Assembly (NCBI GenBank): GCA_032622095.1
Contig: CP136063.1
Span: forward strand, 282,153,426-282,217,425
Reading direction: 5' to 3'
Length of the DNA stretch: 64,000 nucleotides
From: Siphonodentalium dalli
Lineage: Eukaryota > Mollusca > Scaphopoda > Gadilida > Siphonodentaliidae
Under the pieces are notes generated by a model. It saw only the letters and a program-made list of their open reading frames with translations, was not told the DNA's origin and did no database searches. Shown in pieces: positions 46,122 through 55,599 of the stretch; position 1 is the stretch's first letter, and every line of letters starts with the position of its first letter. The position numbers and the translations under genes are program-made.

Positions 46122-46186
46122 GCCAAAAACAAAGGTATGTGAGCCCCCCTCGAATGAAAAAAGATAATCGATACATATATATATAT

Positions 46187-46712
46187 TTATTCTGAAATTA
46201 ATTCAAGTTCACATATAGTAGGATATACAATATTTAACATCTGCTTTTCACTTTTAATGCCTGTAATCACAATTTTTTCATTATGAAAGCATGTAAAATG
46301 TATTTTCTCACGTCGGAACATTGCCGCAGGGAACAGCTCTGATTCGTAAGAACATTCCATAAGTTTCACTAAAACGTTTAAGTCAAGTTTTCCATTTAAC
46401 TGACAAAATGCAGACATTGTCAAAATTTTTATGGAATGTAATCTCACGCGCCAACCAAATTTTTTCAATATGTCGAGCGTATCGACGCAGTCGAACGCGT
46501 GTCTGTTTGACATTATCAGAACGCCCGTTAACACATATTTTACCAGTGCTAAACACGAGACAACATCCACCGAATTTAGAATGTTTCCATACAACTCCGC
46601 TAAACTTTTTGGAATTGTATTCAATGTTCGAGCAGCCGAGTGTCAAATCCCTTAGATTAATAGAACAGTTCAAATCTGCAGAACATACGACATTAGTTAT
46701 TCGTAGCATCAT
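46187..46712 (-). pseudogene. TATA-binding-protein homologue of the Polinton (piece B)
   Basis: Encodes a two-repeat TBP-type saddle fold, which binds TATA DNA and nucleates RNA polymerase II initiation. Repeat 1 hallmarks: CSNIEYNSKKFSGVVW, LVFSTGKICVNG, RRYARHI. Repeat 2 hallmarks: YESELFPAAMFR, KIVITGIKSE. The two repeats are in different frames here because of a short indel in a T-rich stretch near 46,458; piece C has both in one frame. The stop codon overlaps an AATAAA at 46,185-46,190 on the minus strand. It starts 41 bases past the PC4 gene on the same strand, as in an operon. There is no N-terminal extension of the cellular kind. Confidence 0.88.
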
Positions 46713-46753
46713 AGGAGTAATGTTTAGATGAATGTCTGCATCCGGTTAATCAA

Positions 46754-47335
46754 TCATGTTCTATCACCGTTGGGGCAGCATTCCATACATCTTAAAGATC
46801 CTTCCTGGTTTTGGTGATCGTCGGTCAAATAGCACTGCACAGTCTGATCAATTTCAGGAATATTAGCACACAGGACGAATATAGCTCCAGCTAGTTCTTC
46901 AAATTGGTCGAATGTCAGAGATATTCCGTATTTGGTTGCACACAAATCATCTGAATGTTCAGGCAGACAATACCTGCGAATGTCAACACGTGGGATGCCG
47001 CTCTTTATAGTATTGAAGAAATTCCCACCGATATGACGTCTCATGAATACATCGGATTCCCCGGTACGATAACTGACCACTTCTTGATGTATATCTGATA
47101 GGTAAGATTTCAACTCTTTGAATCTCCTTAGATTTAATGTTATTCCAGATTTTGTCGGAAATTTTTGGCCTGCATAACCTTCACCGCACTCTCTTATGTG
47201 GATATACAAGTTTCCCAGGAATCGACCGTCAAATAGGAAAATGTCATTTCCTAATGGGACTAAGCATTGTGGATGGAACGCTCTCTCGTTGGTTTCATTC
47301 CGTTGGTTTCCTTCAACATCGGCTTGATCAGTCAT
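46754..47335 (-). CDS. Tandem PC4-like transcription coactivator protein
   Basis: 193 residues in one open frame. It has two units with the PC4/p15 pattern (strand-turn-strand, then K-GI-L and a helix). Unit 1 is about residues 30-87 (FLGNLYIHIRE, PTKSGITLNLRRFKELKSYL). Unit 2 is about residues 98-152 (VDIRRYCLPE, ATKYGISLTFDQFEELAGAI). PC4 domains bind single-stranded DNA and support RNA polymerase II transcription or replication. N-terminal RAFHPQCLVPLG and a C-terminal Cys cluster (CMECC, with an upstream CYLTDDH) could bind zinc. It lies directly upstream of the TBP gene, same strand. Remnants of the same gene are in pieces A and C. Two fused domains may replace the usual PC4 dimer; that is inference. 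Confidence 0.8.
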   Translation of the reverse strand: MTDQADVEGNQRNETNERAFHPQCLVPLGNDIFLFDGRFLGNLYIHIRECGEGYAGQKFPTKSGITLNLRRFKELKSYLSDIHQEVVSYRTGESDVFMRRHIGGNFFNTIKSGIPRVDIRRYCLPEHSDDLCATKYGISLTFDQFEELAGAIFVLCANIPEIDQTVQCYLTDDHQNQEGSLRCMECCPNGDRT

Positions 47336-47399
47336 TTTTTATTTGAACCTGGAAAATAAGAAAACAAACATTACTTATCAGTTACACACCGGGAGTACA

Positions 47400-47640
47400 A
47401 AGTCCGAAAGGAGTCCGCCCGCCCTGGGGGTCCGCACTGGGGGGTCCGCCTGCCCGCCCGGGGGGTCCGCCCGCCCCCGCCCTGGGGGTCCGCACTGGGG
47501 GGGTCCGCCTGCCCGCCCTGGGGGTCCGCCCGCCCCCCGCCCTGGGGGTCCGCACTGGGGGGGTCCACCTGCTCGCCCTGGGGGTCCTCACTGGGGGTCC
47601 GCCCGCCCGCCAGGGGGCCCGCCCCTCCCTCGCATACTCA
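47400..47640. promoter_or_regulatory. GC-rich tandem array between divergent genes
   Basis: About 240 bases of irregular CGCCCTGGGGGTCCGCACTG-type repeats, far more GC-rich than the rest of the window. It sits between the PC4 gene (-) and the F-box-like gene (+). Piece A has a different GC-rich array at the same place. A bidirectional promoter, CpG-type control region or origin are possibilities. ORFs through it are artefacts. Confidence 0.7.
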
Positions 47641-47678
47641 ATAAGAATAAGAAAATTGAATCATTGAGTCAGTTCATT

Positions 47679-48239
47679 ATGGAGAGAATACTACCCTCAG
47701 AAATACTGGAGAAAATATACAATCAGCTAATTGACATGTCAACTATAAATCCAGAAATCAAAAAACAACTACTACACAATTGGTTTATAAGAGAAATTAA
47801 AATAATACTGAAGAATATAGATGAAGGATATTTTCCTGTACAGCGATTGAAATCTTTGATTGCGAGGTCTGAATTTGAAACTGATTTCTTACAGGATATA
47901 TTGAATCAAATGTTTTCGAATCGCTGGGTATTTAGAGGCGTTCCTAAAAACAAAATACATGACATTCGTGAACTTATTGGAGATAACTTTGTGAGATTTG
48001 CAGAATACCGAGACTGGGTTTTCAATCAGAGAAGTTTTGAAGAAGTGACAATAATTCACGGATATATCATTCTCCGTGAACCGTGTACACTGTTCACGAT
48101 TGAACAAATACTTAACAGAGGCGTGATTTTGGATTACATTTCTACAAGTAAATCGAAATATATTTCAGAATTGGAGAATGAATTAATATGGTCATTCGGA
48201 ATAATCTGGAATTATGGTGACTCTTCGATGAGAAAATAA
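47679..48239 (+). CDS. Unknown Polinton protein with F-box-like N-terminus
   Basis: 186 residues from ATG 47,679, chosen because upstream frame sequence is the GC-rich array and because piece A conserves this ATG and the next codons. The N-terminus RILPSEILEKIYNQLIDM follows the LP-EIL--I---L pattern of F-boxes. The rest is helical with many charged residues and no recognised domain. If an F-box, it would recruit host SCF ubiquitin ligase. That is inference from about 20 residues. The frame is intact. Confidence 0.55.
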   Translation: MERILPSEILEKIYNQLIDMSTINPEIKKQLLHNWFIREIKIILKNIDEGYFPVQRLKSLIARSEFETDFLQDILNQMFSNRWVFRGVPKNKIHDIRELIGDNFVRFAEYRDWVFNQRSFEEVTIIHGYIILREPCTLFTIEQILNRGVILDYISTSKSKYISELENELIWSFGIIWNYGDSSMRK

Positions 48240-48644
48240 AAAAAACATATTTGTTTTTTGGTTTAAGACCGATATAATGTTATAAGTATAAAGAGCGTTA
48301 ACACTGTACTGGAGGTAAATGCAATGATAGAAAAACAACTAATTCATAACTAACCTGTATAGAATGCTTCACACACAGTATAGGACTAACGAATTTGTAA
48401 ATGTGAACTGGATTGGGTAGCATTTTATAGATCGAAAAAATGGACACCGTGGATAAATTGACCAATGACTGCCATCGGATTATAGTAATACGTGTTCAGG
48501 CACGCTCGATGTTATCTAACATTGAACGTGTCTGAACACGCCTTAGTATAATCCGATAGCTGCCATCGATCGAATGTTTACACTCTCATTACAACCTTGA
48601 TCTAATATAGACGATTAAATTATATAATATATTACGTACCTCGT
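48240..48644. promoter_or_regulatory. Convergent spacer with ATAAAGAGCGTT and a cruciform
   Basis: Lies between the F-box-like gene (+) and polB (-). It holds ATAAAGAGCGTT at 48,288-48,299, a segment matching 38,817-38,870, and a 50-base near-perfect inverted repeat (CGTGTTCAG-CACG ... CGTG-CTGAACACG) at 48,491-48,540. Confidence 0.6.
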
Positions 48645-50775
48645 TCAATATCCATATGGCAGAGTATCCATGTTATCCAGGCGTCTGCGTTTTGTATACA
48701 CAACTCGGTACTGCTTCTCCTCCGATCTGTTATATAATTTTCTTTTTCCTTTGGACCTGCATATTTTTCGAGGATTGATTGTGGTGATGGGCACTGTACT
48801 TCTGGATTCTAACAGATCTTTAATCGTGTTGAAATTGACGAGCTGAGAATTTTCAAAGTTCAAAGAGAAGCCTCGAACTTTACACGCCTCTTTAGCTTTA
48901 TTGGTTCTATACGCATAATTCTTGGGTCCACCAGACACAAATTCCTCGATGTATTCATCAGGGTCTAACTCACTAGTCAACTGTCCCAAATAGTCACCCA
49001 GTGGGGGATTAATTTGATCCTTCGTGCTGCTGAATATACAACTATCCGTATCGTAATATAACACTCTTCTGTCCAAAGAATGAATAACTTCATATAACAT
49101 TAATCTCGCGTGACACGTCGTGAACGTGGCCAAATATATGTTATTTGGTGATCCGCATGGTGCAGTCATTTCTATAAGTCCACTCCATTTGAAGAATGTC
49201 ATCGGTTATTACATGAAAATTTTCCATTTGTTTCATGGATTTGAAATGAGTTGGAATAGAGTAGACGTCTTGTTCTGATTCATGGAAATATTCTGTCTGT
49301 TTTAAATTCTGGTTTTGTCCAAATTTTCCCCAAAATGAATTGAGCATCAGCTTTGATATTTGGGGTAATCCTGGATTTCTTTCGATGTTTTCCCTGTCCA
49401 GCAATATAACTTCGTTGTCGTTATAATCCGATATGTATTTATCCATGTTTTCTGTAGATTTGATCCAATCCGGAGGACCACTAGCCTGTTGTTTGAACTT
49501 TAAGAATGTGTTTATATATTCAGTGAATAATCCATTTCGTTGTCCATATTCCGACGTTTCTGTCCAATGGTATATTTCATATATTTTGAGAATCTTGTAT
49601 CCTACTTTGATTGCTGTCTCCAATTCAGGAATACACCAAACACCCGTTATAGCTCTCTGTTGGCACGTACACGTGCAAGGTCGTTGATTTTCATTATCAG
49701 CACAAGCACAAGCACAAGCACAAGCACAAAACTTCAGTTTACCGTTGGATCGATACGGTAATACAGGGTGATAGATTCCACTAGGTGGTAAAATCTTGAC
49801 TTGAGCTATCCCGAAGTAATCCTTAAGTTCTGTAATGTCCTCGCCCAAAATGATTTTTGGGTGTCCAACTGGGATTCGTGCGTATTTGAGCACATTTGGA
49901 TAGAGCGACGTGAAATCAAAATAGTGTATTTTCTCGCAAACGTCAGCTTTGTAGTGCAATTTAGTGGCGTTCGTTCTACCACCGAAAAAACTGTCTCTAG
50001 GGTCTAGTCGTTCAACAATGTCCAAACTAGTAATGAAATCACGAAGCTCAGGATTAGTCTTTTGGTCAGCGACGAACTCATGTTCCCAAATGCACACATA
50101 TTTCAGGCCTAGACTTTCTATATACTTCTTCTTTTTCTGTGTCAGTCCGTATAATTCATTAGGTGTCTGCTTGGTTATTGAATTCTTGACTATGTCTCTA
50201 TCGTGACTCGGTATTCGAATTTCATGGATGTCAATTTCATGGATGTGAACTTTGTGTTTAACTCTTCACAATATCCATCCAATCTGTACTTTGTACCATC
50301 GAGTTTCTTTTCACGTCCGTTCAAAGCGTGAGTTATGTGGATTTTATCTTTGAACATTATCCATTCCAACCATCGAATTGAACTTTTGCTGTATTGGTCT
50401 TTATATGATGTCTTGGGCACGAGAGCTATCTGTGATTTGAGAAATTCTTTCTCTCGCATTCGCACGTTGTGTTCATCTTCAAGTTTTGTTTGTTGAACCC
50501 ATTCACCTTTGTACAAAATCGACAAAGTTCCATCTTTACATTTAGCTGGAAGCCACGTTTTCTCATCAGTACTTAGGCGCACTCTCCATTCTTCGTCGAC
50601 AAATTTCGTTCTGAATATTCCCATGCATACCGATGCGATAGTAACGTATTGAAATGGATCAACGGCACCAACCAGTTTGAATTCCATATCACCAGAAAAC
50701 TCATCAATTACGGGTTGTATACTTCCAGTCGTTTCCATGATATGGGTTCTGAATTTTATACAAGCTTGTCTCAGG
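48645..50775 (-). pseudogene. Protein-primed family B DNA polymerase, 5' truncated (piece B)
   Basis: Polinton replicase, palm half. Motif C YYDTDS is near 49,045-49,062, motif B KLMLNSFWGKFGQ near 49,320-49,355, and motif A DFTSLYPNV near 49,895-49,925. The C-terminal segment is basic (RSKGKRKLYNR). Frameshifts occur near 49,190 and near 50,150-50,200. A hexanucleotide expansion near 49,700-49,735 adds a Cys-Ala run absent from piece A. The upstream part (50,190-50,738) is one open frame. At 50,776, just after the ExoIII region, homology to piece A ends and host DNA begins, so the exonuclease and finger domains are lost. Confidence 0.9.
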
Positions 50776-51329
50776 GGTAAGAAGCAATAGAAACATTTTT
50801 GGGAGGATCGATATCGATCCGGGACACATTAGAAGAGCCTAAAATAACAACACTGTTTTTGATCTGTTTAGGGAAGGACCAATCCTTAGGGCCAGTTTAT
50901 CCACATTTATAAAATTTGGATACCTTAGGTGATGACAATACCTCGGTATACGATGGTGATGTTGAAATCGTTGGCGAGGTCATCGAAGCAATAGAACCAA
51001 CAGGTGAAGGAGGGCTGGAAGAGATGTGCTTTGGTGGTGTTGTTCTCTTGGCTGGTGAATTGTTCGGTGGAGTAGATATGCATGGCGTGCGTGTGCGTGG
51101 TTTTGGTGCAGGTCACTGTGGCGTGGCTTTGATGCGTTTTGGCGTTGATATCCCAGACGGCGACGTTGTCTGATCCCTGGCTGGACCATCCTGAAATTGA
51201 AGCTGGTGGGGGATGGGGAGGGTGACAGCATGTTTCGTATGAGTTTGGACGCCAACTCGTGTAGCTATCGAGGACTGAAGATTACCACTGATGCTCAAGA
51301 ACTTTGATTTAGTTCGTTTGTTAATTTCT
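50776..51329. other. Host DNA right of Polinton B, duplicated block 1 (left part)
   Basis: 50,900-51,300 resembles 52,060-52,300, sharing on the minus strand LQFQDGPARDQ-like and STPKRIKATPQ-like text. Part may be a second exon of the duplicated gene below. No single clean frame. Confidence 0.4.
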
Positions 51330-51650
51330 TATTCTGTTTTCCATTAATAGTTTACCAAAGTTTTCATGGAGTTTAAACCCCACTCAAAAGCATCCGCTTT
51401 AAGCAAATCGAAGACCTCCTCACAGCGGAGGACTGGTCGGAAGGTCTTCTTTCGACCTGACTCTGATGGATGAGAAGCCTTTCGGCAGGACCTTCTTCTC
51501 CAAACGGTCCTGTAAGAAGTTAATATGGTGTCATAACTGTAGAATCTTGAACAGCAACTTTACAAGATTGGAATGTTCTAAATAGGCCTGGTCTTTTTGC
51601 CCCTCTGGGCGGCTAGTTTTTCCACTTTTAGGTTGTTTTGGTTGAGTCAT
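51330..51650 (-). pseudogene. Duplicate of the death-fold-like exon, broken
   Basis: From ATG at 51,650 it reads MTQPKQPKSGKTS then QKDQAYLEHSNLVKLLFKIL, closely matching 52,318-52,659. It then reaches a stop near 51,531, and homology continues out of frame to about 51,340. This is the decayed copy of a tandem duplication with a spacing of about 1.0 kb. Confidence 0.6.
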
Positions 51651-52317
51651 TTTAATCCAGGACTTGAATTTTGGCTGTGGATAAAGGTAATGATTAATAA
51701 CATATAATATAATATACAAAGAACTGAACGCACTGTCAAGTTGCCTCAACGTTTCGGTAGAATTACCTTCAGGAAGCAAGCTAGGTTAGAATATTCAGCT
51801 TTTTCTGTGAATCTTATATACTCGTGTGAGATAATCTCGCATTGTGCTCCAGGGTTTCGAGAGTCGTGTCAACAGCTAGTGTTTCTGTGTAAAACAAACA
51901 GTGAAGCAATGCTTACAAAATGTTTGGCGCCGTCACAACGCTCATGTTTACTTAAGATCGCGCATTCTTAATGGGTTGTGTAATGGCTTCCGGAAGCCCC
52001 TAATCCAATTAGACAGTAATACATATGTGTTAAGTAATAGAAACAAATGATATCCCTGGCACAGGCGTGATATATATTCGGTGGAGTGGATATACGCGCG
52101 AGTCGTTTTGTGCTGGTCGCTGCGGCTGTGGTGTGGATTTGATACATTTTGGTGTTGATATAAAAGACAGCGTCATTATCTGATCCCTACGGGACCATCC
52201 TGAAATTGAAGCTGTTAGTGGAGGACGGGAGGGTGTCCGAGCATGTTTCTTGGACGCCAACTTGTGTACCCACTGAAGATTACTGATGCTCAAGAACTTT
52301 TGATTTGGTTTAGTTAG

Positions 52318-52659
52318 TTACTTTGGTGATAAGTCCCCTGATTCTGTTTTTAGATAATAATTGACCAAAGTTTTCATGGAGTTAAAACCCCACTTGTAAG
52401 CATCCGCTTTAAGCAAATTGAAGACCTCCTCACAGGGGAGTACTGGTCGGAAGTCTCTTTGCCCTGACTCTGTAATTGACGAAAGGCCTTTCGGCAGGAC
52501 CTTCTTCTCCAAATAGTCCTGTAAGAAATTGATATGGTACAAGGGCTGTAAGATCTCGTACAGCAACTTTACAAGATTCGAACGGTCTAAATAGGCCTGG
52601 TCTTTTTGCCACTCTTGGCGGTTAGATTTTCCACATTTAGTTTGTTTAGGTTGAGTCAT
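52318..52659 (-). CDS. Possible CARD/death-fold protein or exon
   Basis: 113 codons from ATG 52,659 to a stop at 52,318. After a polar N-terminus comes a compact helical stretch of about 85 residues: AYLDRSNLVKLLYEIL, INFLQDYLEKKVLPKGLSSI, EEVFNLLKADAYKWGFNSMKTLVNYYL. Order, length and hydrophobic spacing resemble CARD-type death-fold domains, which mediate apoptosis or innate immune signalling. The likeness is by eye only. A broken duplicate lies 1 kb to the left. It is probably a host gene or exon, though its place directly beside Polinton B leaves open a captured viral gene. Confidence 0.45.
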   Translation of the reverse strand: MTQPKQTKCGKSNRQEWQKDQAYLDRSNLVKLLYEILQPLYHINFLQDYLEKKVLPKGLSSITESGQRDFRPVLPCEEVFNLLKADAYKWGFNSMKTLVNYYLKTESGDLSPK

Positions 52660-52791
52660 TTTGTTCCAGGACTTGAATTTTGGCTGCGGATAAAGGTAAT
52701 GATTAATAACATATAATACACAAAGAACGGAACGCGATGATATAAAATAAAAAAAACTATACTCAAGCCTTGAAATAGTGAGTCTGTCATT

Positions 52792-52940
52792 AGCAGAATG
52801 AGGTCCTCGGAGGGTGAATTTAGTAGTGATGGTGTGGGGTAGCATCACCAAATTCTCCCTCTGGGGACCTCATTCTGCTTACACCTCAGTAGAATGAGGT
52901 CCCCAGAGGATGAATTTGGTGATGCTAGCCCGCTATGCAA
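52792..52940. repeat. AGAATGAGGTCC foldback plus a half copy
   Basis: A complete foldback at 52,792-52,878, followed ten bases later by a left arm only (GTAGAATGAGGTCCCCAGAG to CTAGCCCGCTATGC). Confidence 0.75.
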
Positions 52941-52989
52941 AAGAAACATATAATAAGTTGATAATGAGAATACAGTTGCAACCAAAAAG

Positions 52990-53200
52990 ATTAGATGAAA
53001 ACTAAAGACAATATCTGAACATGCAGTACAATTTACATTGTTGTAAGGTCGGAATTCCAAAAGAAGTTTCCTCAAACACCATTGGTAATTTGATCGATTG
53101 TCCCACCTATTTTATCATTATATTGTTCATCGTATCCTCTGAAAACTGTATATTCCTTAAGGAATTGTTAATAGTTTTATAAATCCTGGTAATTGACCAT
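52990..53200. repeat. Dispersed repeat with CCAAAAGAAGTTTCCTCAA
   Basis: Shares AGATGAAAACTA-AGACAATA, the AATTCCAAAAGAAGTTTCCT segment and GATTGTCCC-CCTATTTTATC with 61,005-61,133 and with the DNA flanking the MITE at 60,175-60,575. Its uninterrupted CCTATTTTATCATTATATTG is the empty site for that MITE. Confidence 0.7.
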
Positions 53201-53365
53201 CAATGACAAAATTATCCAATTTTATACCACCTTAATTTTTAAAGTGTTTGCTTAATGAATAACAAGTTTGTTCACACTTTCTCTATTTTGATAAATAAAT
53301 TTGGTATCCACTATGCATGTATTATTGGAACATAATATTATAATAATCGATATGTAATAATTAGA

Positions 53366-53531
53366 TACATGTAGTGAATAAAGATCCGAGCAGCAATTCT
53401 ATGACGGCATGTTGTTGTGGCTTGTTCGGCATTACAGTACATGTGGTGAATAAAGATCCGAGCAGCAATTCTATGACGGCATGTTGTTGTGGCTGGTTCG
53501 GCATTACAGTACATGTGGTGAATAAAGATCT
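53366..53531. repeat. Tandem repeat, 72-bp unit x2.3
   Basis: Units start TACATGTRGTGAATAAAGAT at 53,366, 53,438 and 53,510; the third is cut short. The first two units are nearly identical. Confidence 0.85.
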
Positions 53532-53904
53532 GGAAATTTGATTTGTATTAAGAACTTGTAACTTAATATTGATCACATTTCTATTCTAATCATTCTTGTT
53601 TAACTTATCCTGATATGCCAGATTTATATCCTAAAGCAGCAGTGATGCGGACCTGACTGCTTTGGACTGGTACGGTCTGGACCGGGTGTCACTGGACCAG
53701 ATCGGAACGCTTTTTGCCAGCGGTCCGGTACTATCGCTTGTCGCGAGCATCTGTGTATGCAAGTCTTCTCTGCACACCTCATCTATCACTTGGCAGTGTT
53801 TTCTCTTGATGTATAGTGGAATATCTGTGCACACGAGTCTTGTAGCCTTGTAGTGCATTTTGCTTTGGTCGATCTGTAAATATGATCAGATTATGTCATG
53901 AACA

Positions 53905-53995
53905 ACCTCAATATAACGCCAATTAATCCAACGTCGTGATATGGCTTTGTTGCTAAAACGACGTTAAACCCAAATCAATCAAGCAACTTTTTGGT
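53905..53995 (+). repeat. SINE-like tail
   Basis: GTGATATGGCTTTGTTGCTA followed by AACGACGTTAAACCCAAATC and AATCAA repeats resembles the 3' end of mollusc SINEs. The 5' part with any tRNA-like head was not identified. Confidence 0.45.
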
Positions 53996-54715
53996 CTTTC
54001 ACAAATTTTTTTCTTCAATTTACTTAATACATGACTGATGCAATATAAATATGACAAGCCCTTCCTTCTCAATATGAGACCATTCAGATAGAATGATTTT
54101 GTCTCTTCACTTTCAACCTTTGGGCAGAGAATAAATAATATTTGTTGTTTCGTGATCAAAATAGAATTTTTGCAAGCATGCACTCTCCCAATGCGTTCAC
54201 CCCAAGGAACCATGGCAGAAAATGTTCGACACCACTAAACCTGTCACTAACTAGTATCGGGTAAAAGTAAAAATGTCATGCTGGGCACATATTCCTATAT
54301 AATTCAAACACGACAATTGTATCAAATTAACTTTATTTGCACAGTGCTTTATTTAAATTATAATTCCGGCTGGTCTTGAAGAATAGTTGAAAGCACATGC
54401 TCTCCCAGTGTATTCGCCCCCAAGGTAATGTGAAAGTTGACATCACTAAATAACCTTCCTAATATCAGGTGGACAAAAACTAAAGTAAATATGAATACTG
54501 CTTCACTTGATATATAACATTGGTATAGAAACAATGCTGCTTAAATCAAATTGTACAGCTTAATATTTGCAGAACAAATGTGCGAATACAATATTAATTT
54601 TACATAACTTGAGTACCAGTATAAGACTATTATATGCCCATTATGTATAGACTCACGAGGGACAGCCGAACGGTCGTGGCGAAGCAACCGAGTTATCTTT
54701 CTTGATGGGGAAAGG
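53996..54715. other. Non-genic stretch
   Basis: No gene or bounded repeat. Two short related segments are seen (GCATGCACTCTCCCAATGCG at 54,175 and GCACATGCTCTCCCAGTGTA at 54,392). Confidence 0.45.
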
Positions 54716-55145
54716 TTACGTTACCTCAATTTCCTCGCCAAGGACGCATGCAGCTTCGCTCATGACAAACAACTGCACTGTCATCCCAATGTCGTCGAGG
54801 TGAATGCCATCGTCATCATACCCAACAACTGTCATGGAGAGCGGTAGAGCAGTGACGATGGTGCCGAGGTCTCGGTTGACGGCATTGCATACCCTGTTGA
54901 ACTTACACCGGAAGAGAGAGGGCCGGTGTCTGTTTTGAAGATTCCGTCGGTCTAGTATTGATGTAAAGACCACCAGCCTGCCTTGTCGTTCAGCGTTTGT
55001 CTCTTGGTGATTGTCCCAGCATATCGGCAGCTGTCGTGTCGAAATCAATGTCGTTCCCTCCCAGGTGAACGATTACGCACGCCGGATTATACACCTTCAT
55101 GTCCAGATACTTTCGCTCCCGGTTGAATCCGCAAATTGTCTCCAT
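54716..55145 (-). pseudogene. SGNH/GDSL-hydrolase-like fragment, frameshifted
   Basis: On the minus strand, from ATG at 55,145 a frame gives VYNPACVIVHLGGNDIDF, with the GxND block of SGNH esterases, then stops. The adjoining frame continues with RLVVFTSILDRRNLQNR and ends with YDDDGIHLDDIGM, the place of the catalytic Asp-x-x-His block. The catalytic Ser block would lie upstream and is not seen. A possible splice donor follows EEIE at 54,716. Such domains occur in animal retroelements and multi-domain host genes; the frame break argues for a relic. Confidence 0.55.
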
Positions 55146-55599
55146 AACATATATATATATATATAGTAGGTATATGTCCTGCTAATTAATGACGGTCTTT
55201 AATTTCTGCCTGTTCCACTATCGTATCCTCTAGTTTATCGGCCACGAAGCCGTATCCAGATTTCCTGAGAGCGTCGAGAAATTTACAGTATGCATCAGGA
55301 CCACGCTTACTACAGTATGCTTTCCACCAGCTATACTATTCTACACAGTTGGATTTTTAGTGAAACTTTCGTCCTGCAGTCACATTCGTTTATATACAAG
55401 ATCGACAGTGATGATTTCATGTATCGTGGCCAAAAAGGTGACCACCTTTGATTTTAAGGCTGCATTGGGATATATTACGTCCCGGACTGAAAGTTTTCAT
55501 CCATTTTAAGCTCCTTGCTGCGGTGAATGGTGACCGTGTTATTGGTTGTATAAGTTATTTACTCATAGGTTTTGTTTGATCTAGGTATATATTCATATT

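Noticed and set aside
47343-47678. Upstream extension of the F-box-like ORF rich in Gly/Pro
   Set aside because: It is the GC-rich array read through. The ATG at 47,679 is conserved in piece A and marks the real start.
53631-53858. 75-codon minus-strand ORF and its forward shadow
   Set aside because: Compositionally plausible, but there is no motif, splice context or second copy to support it.
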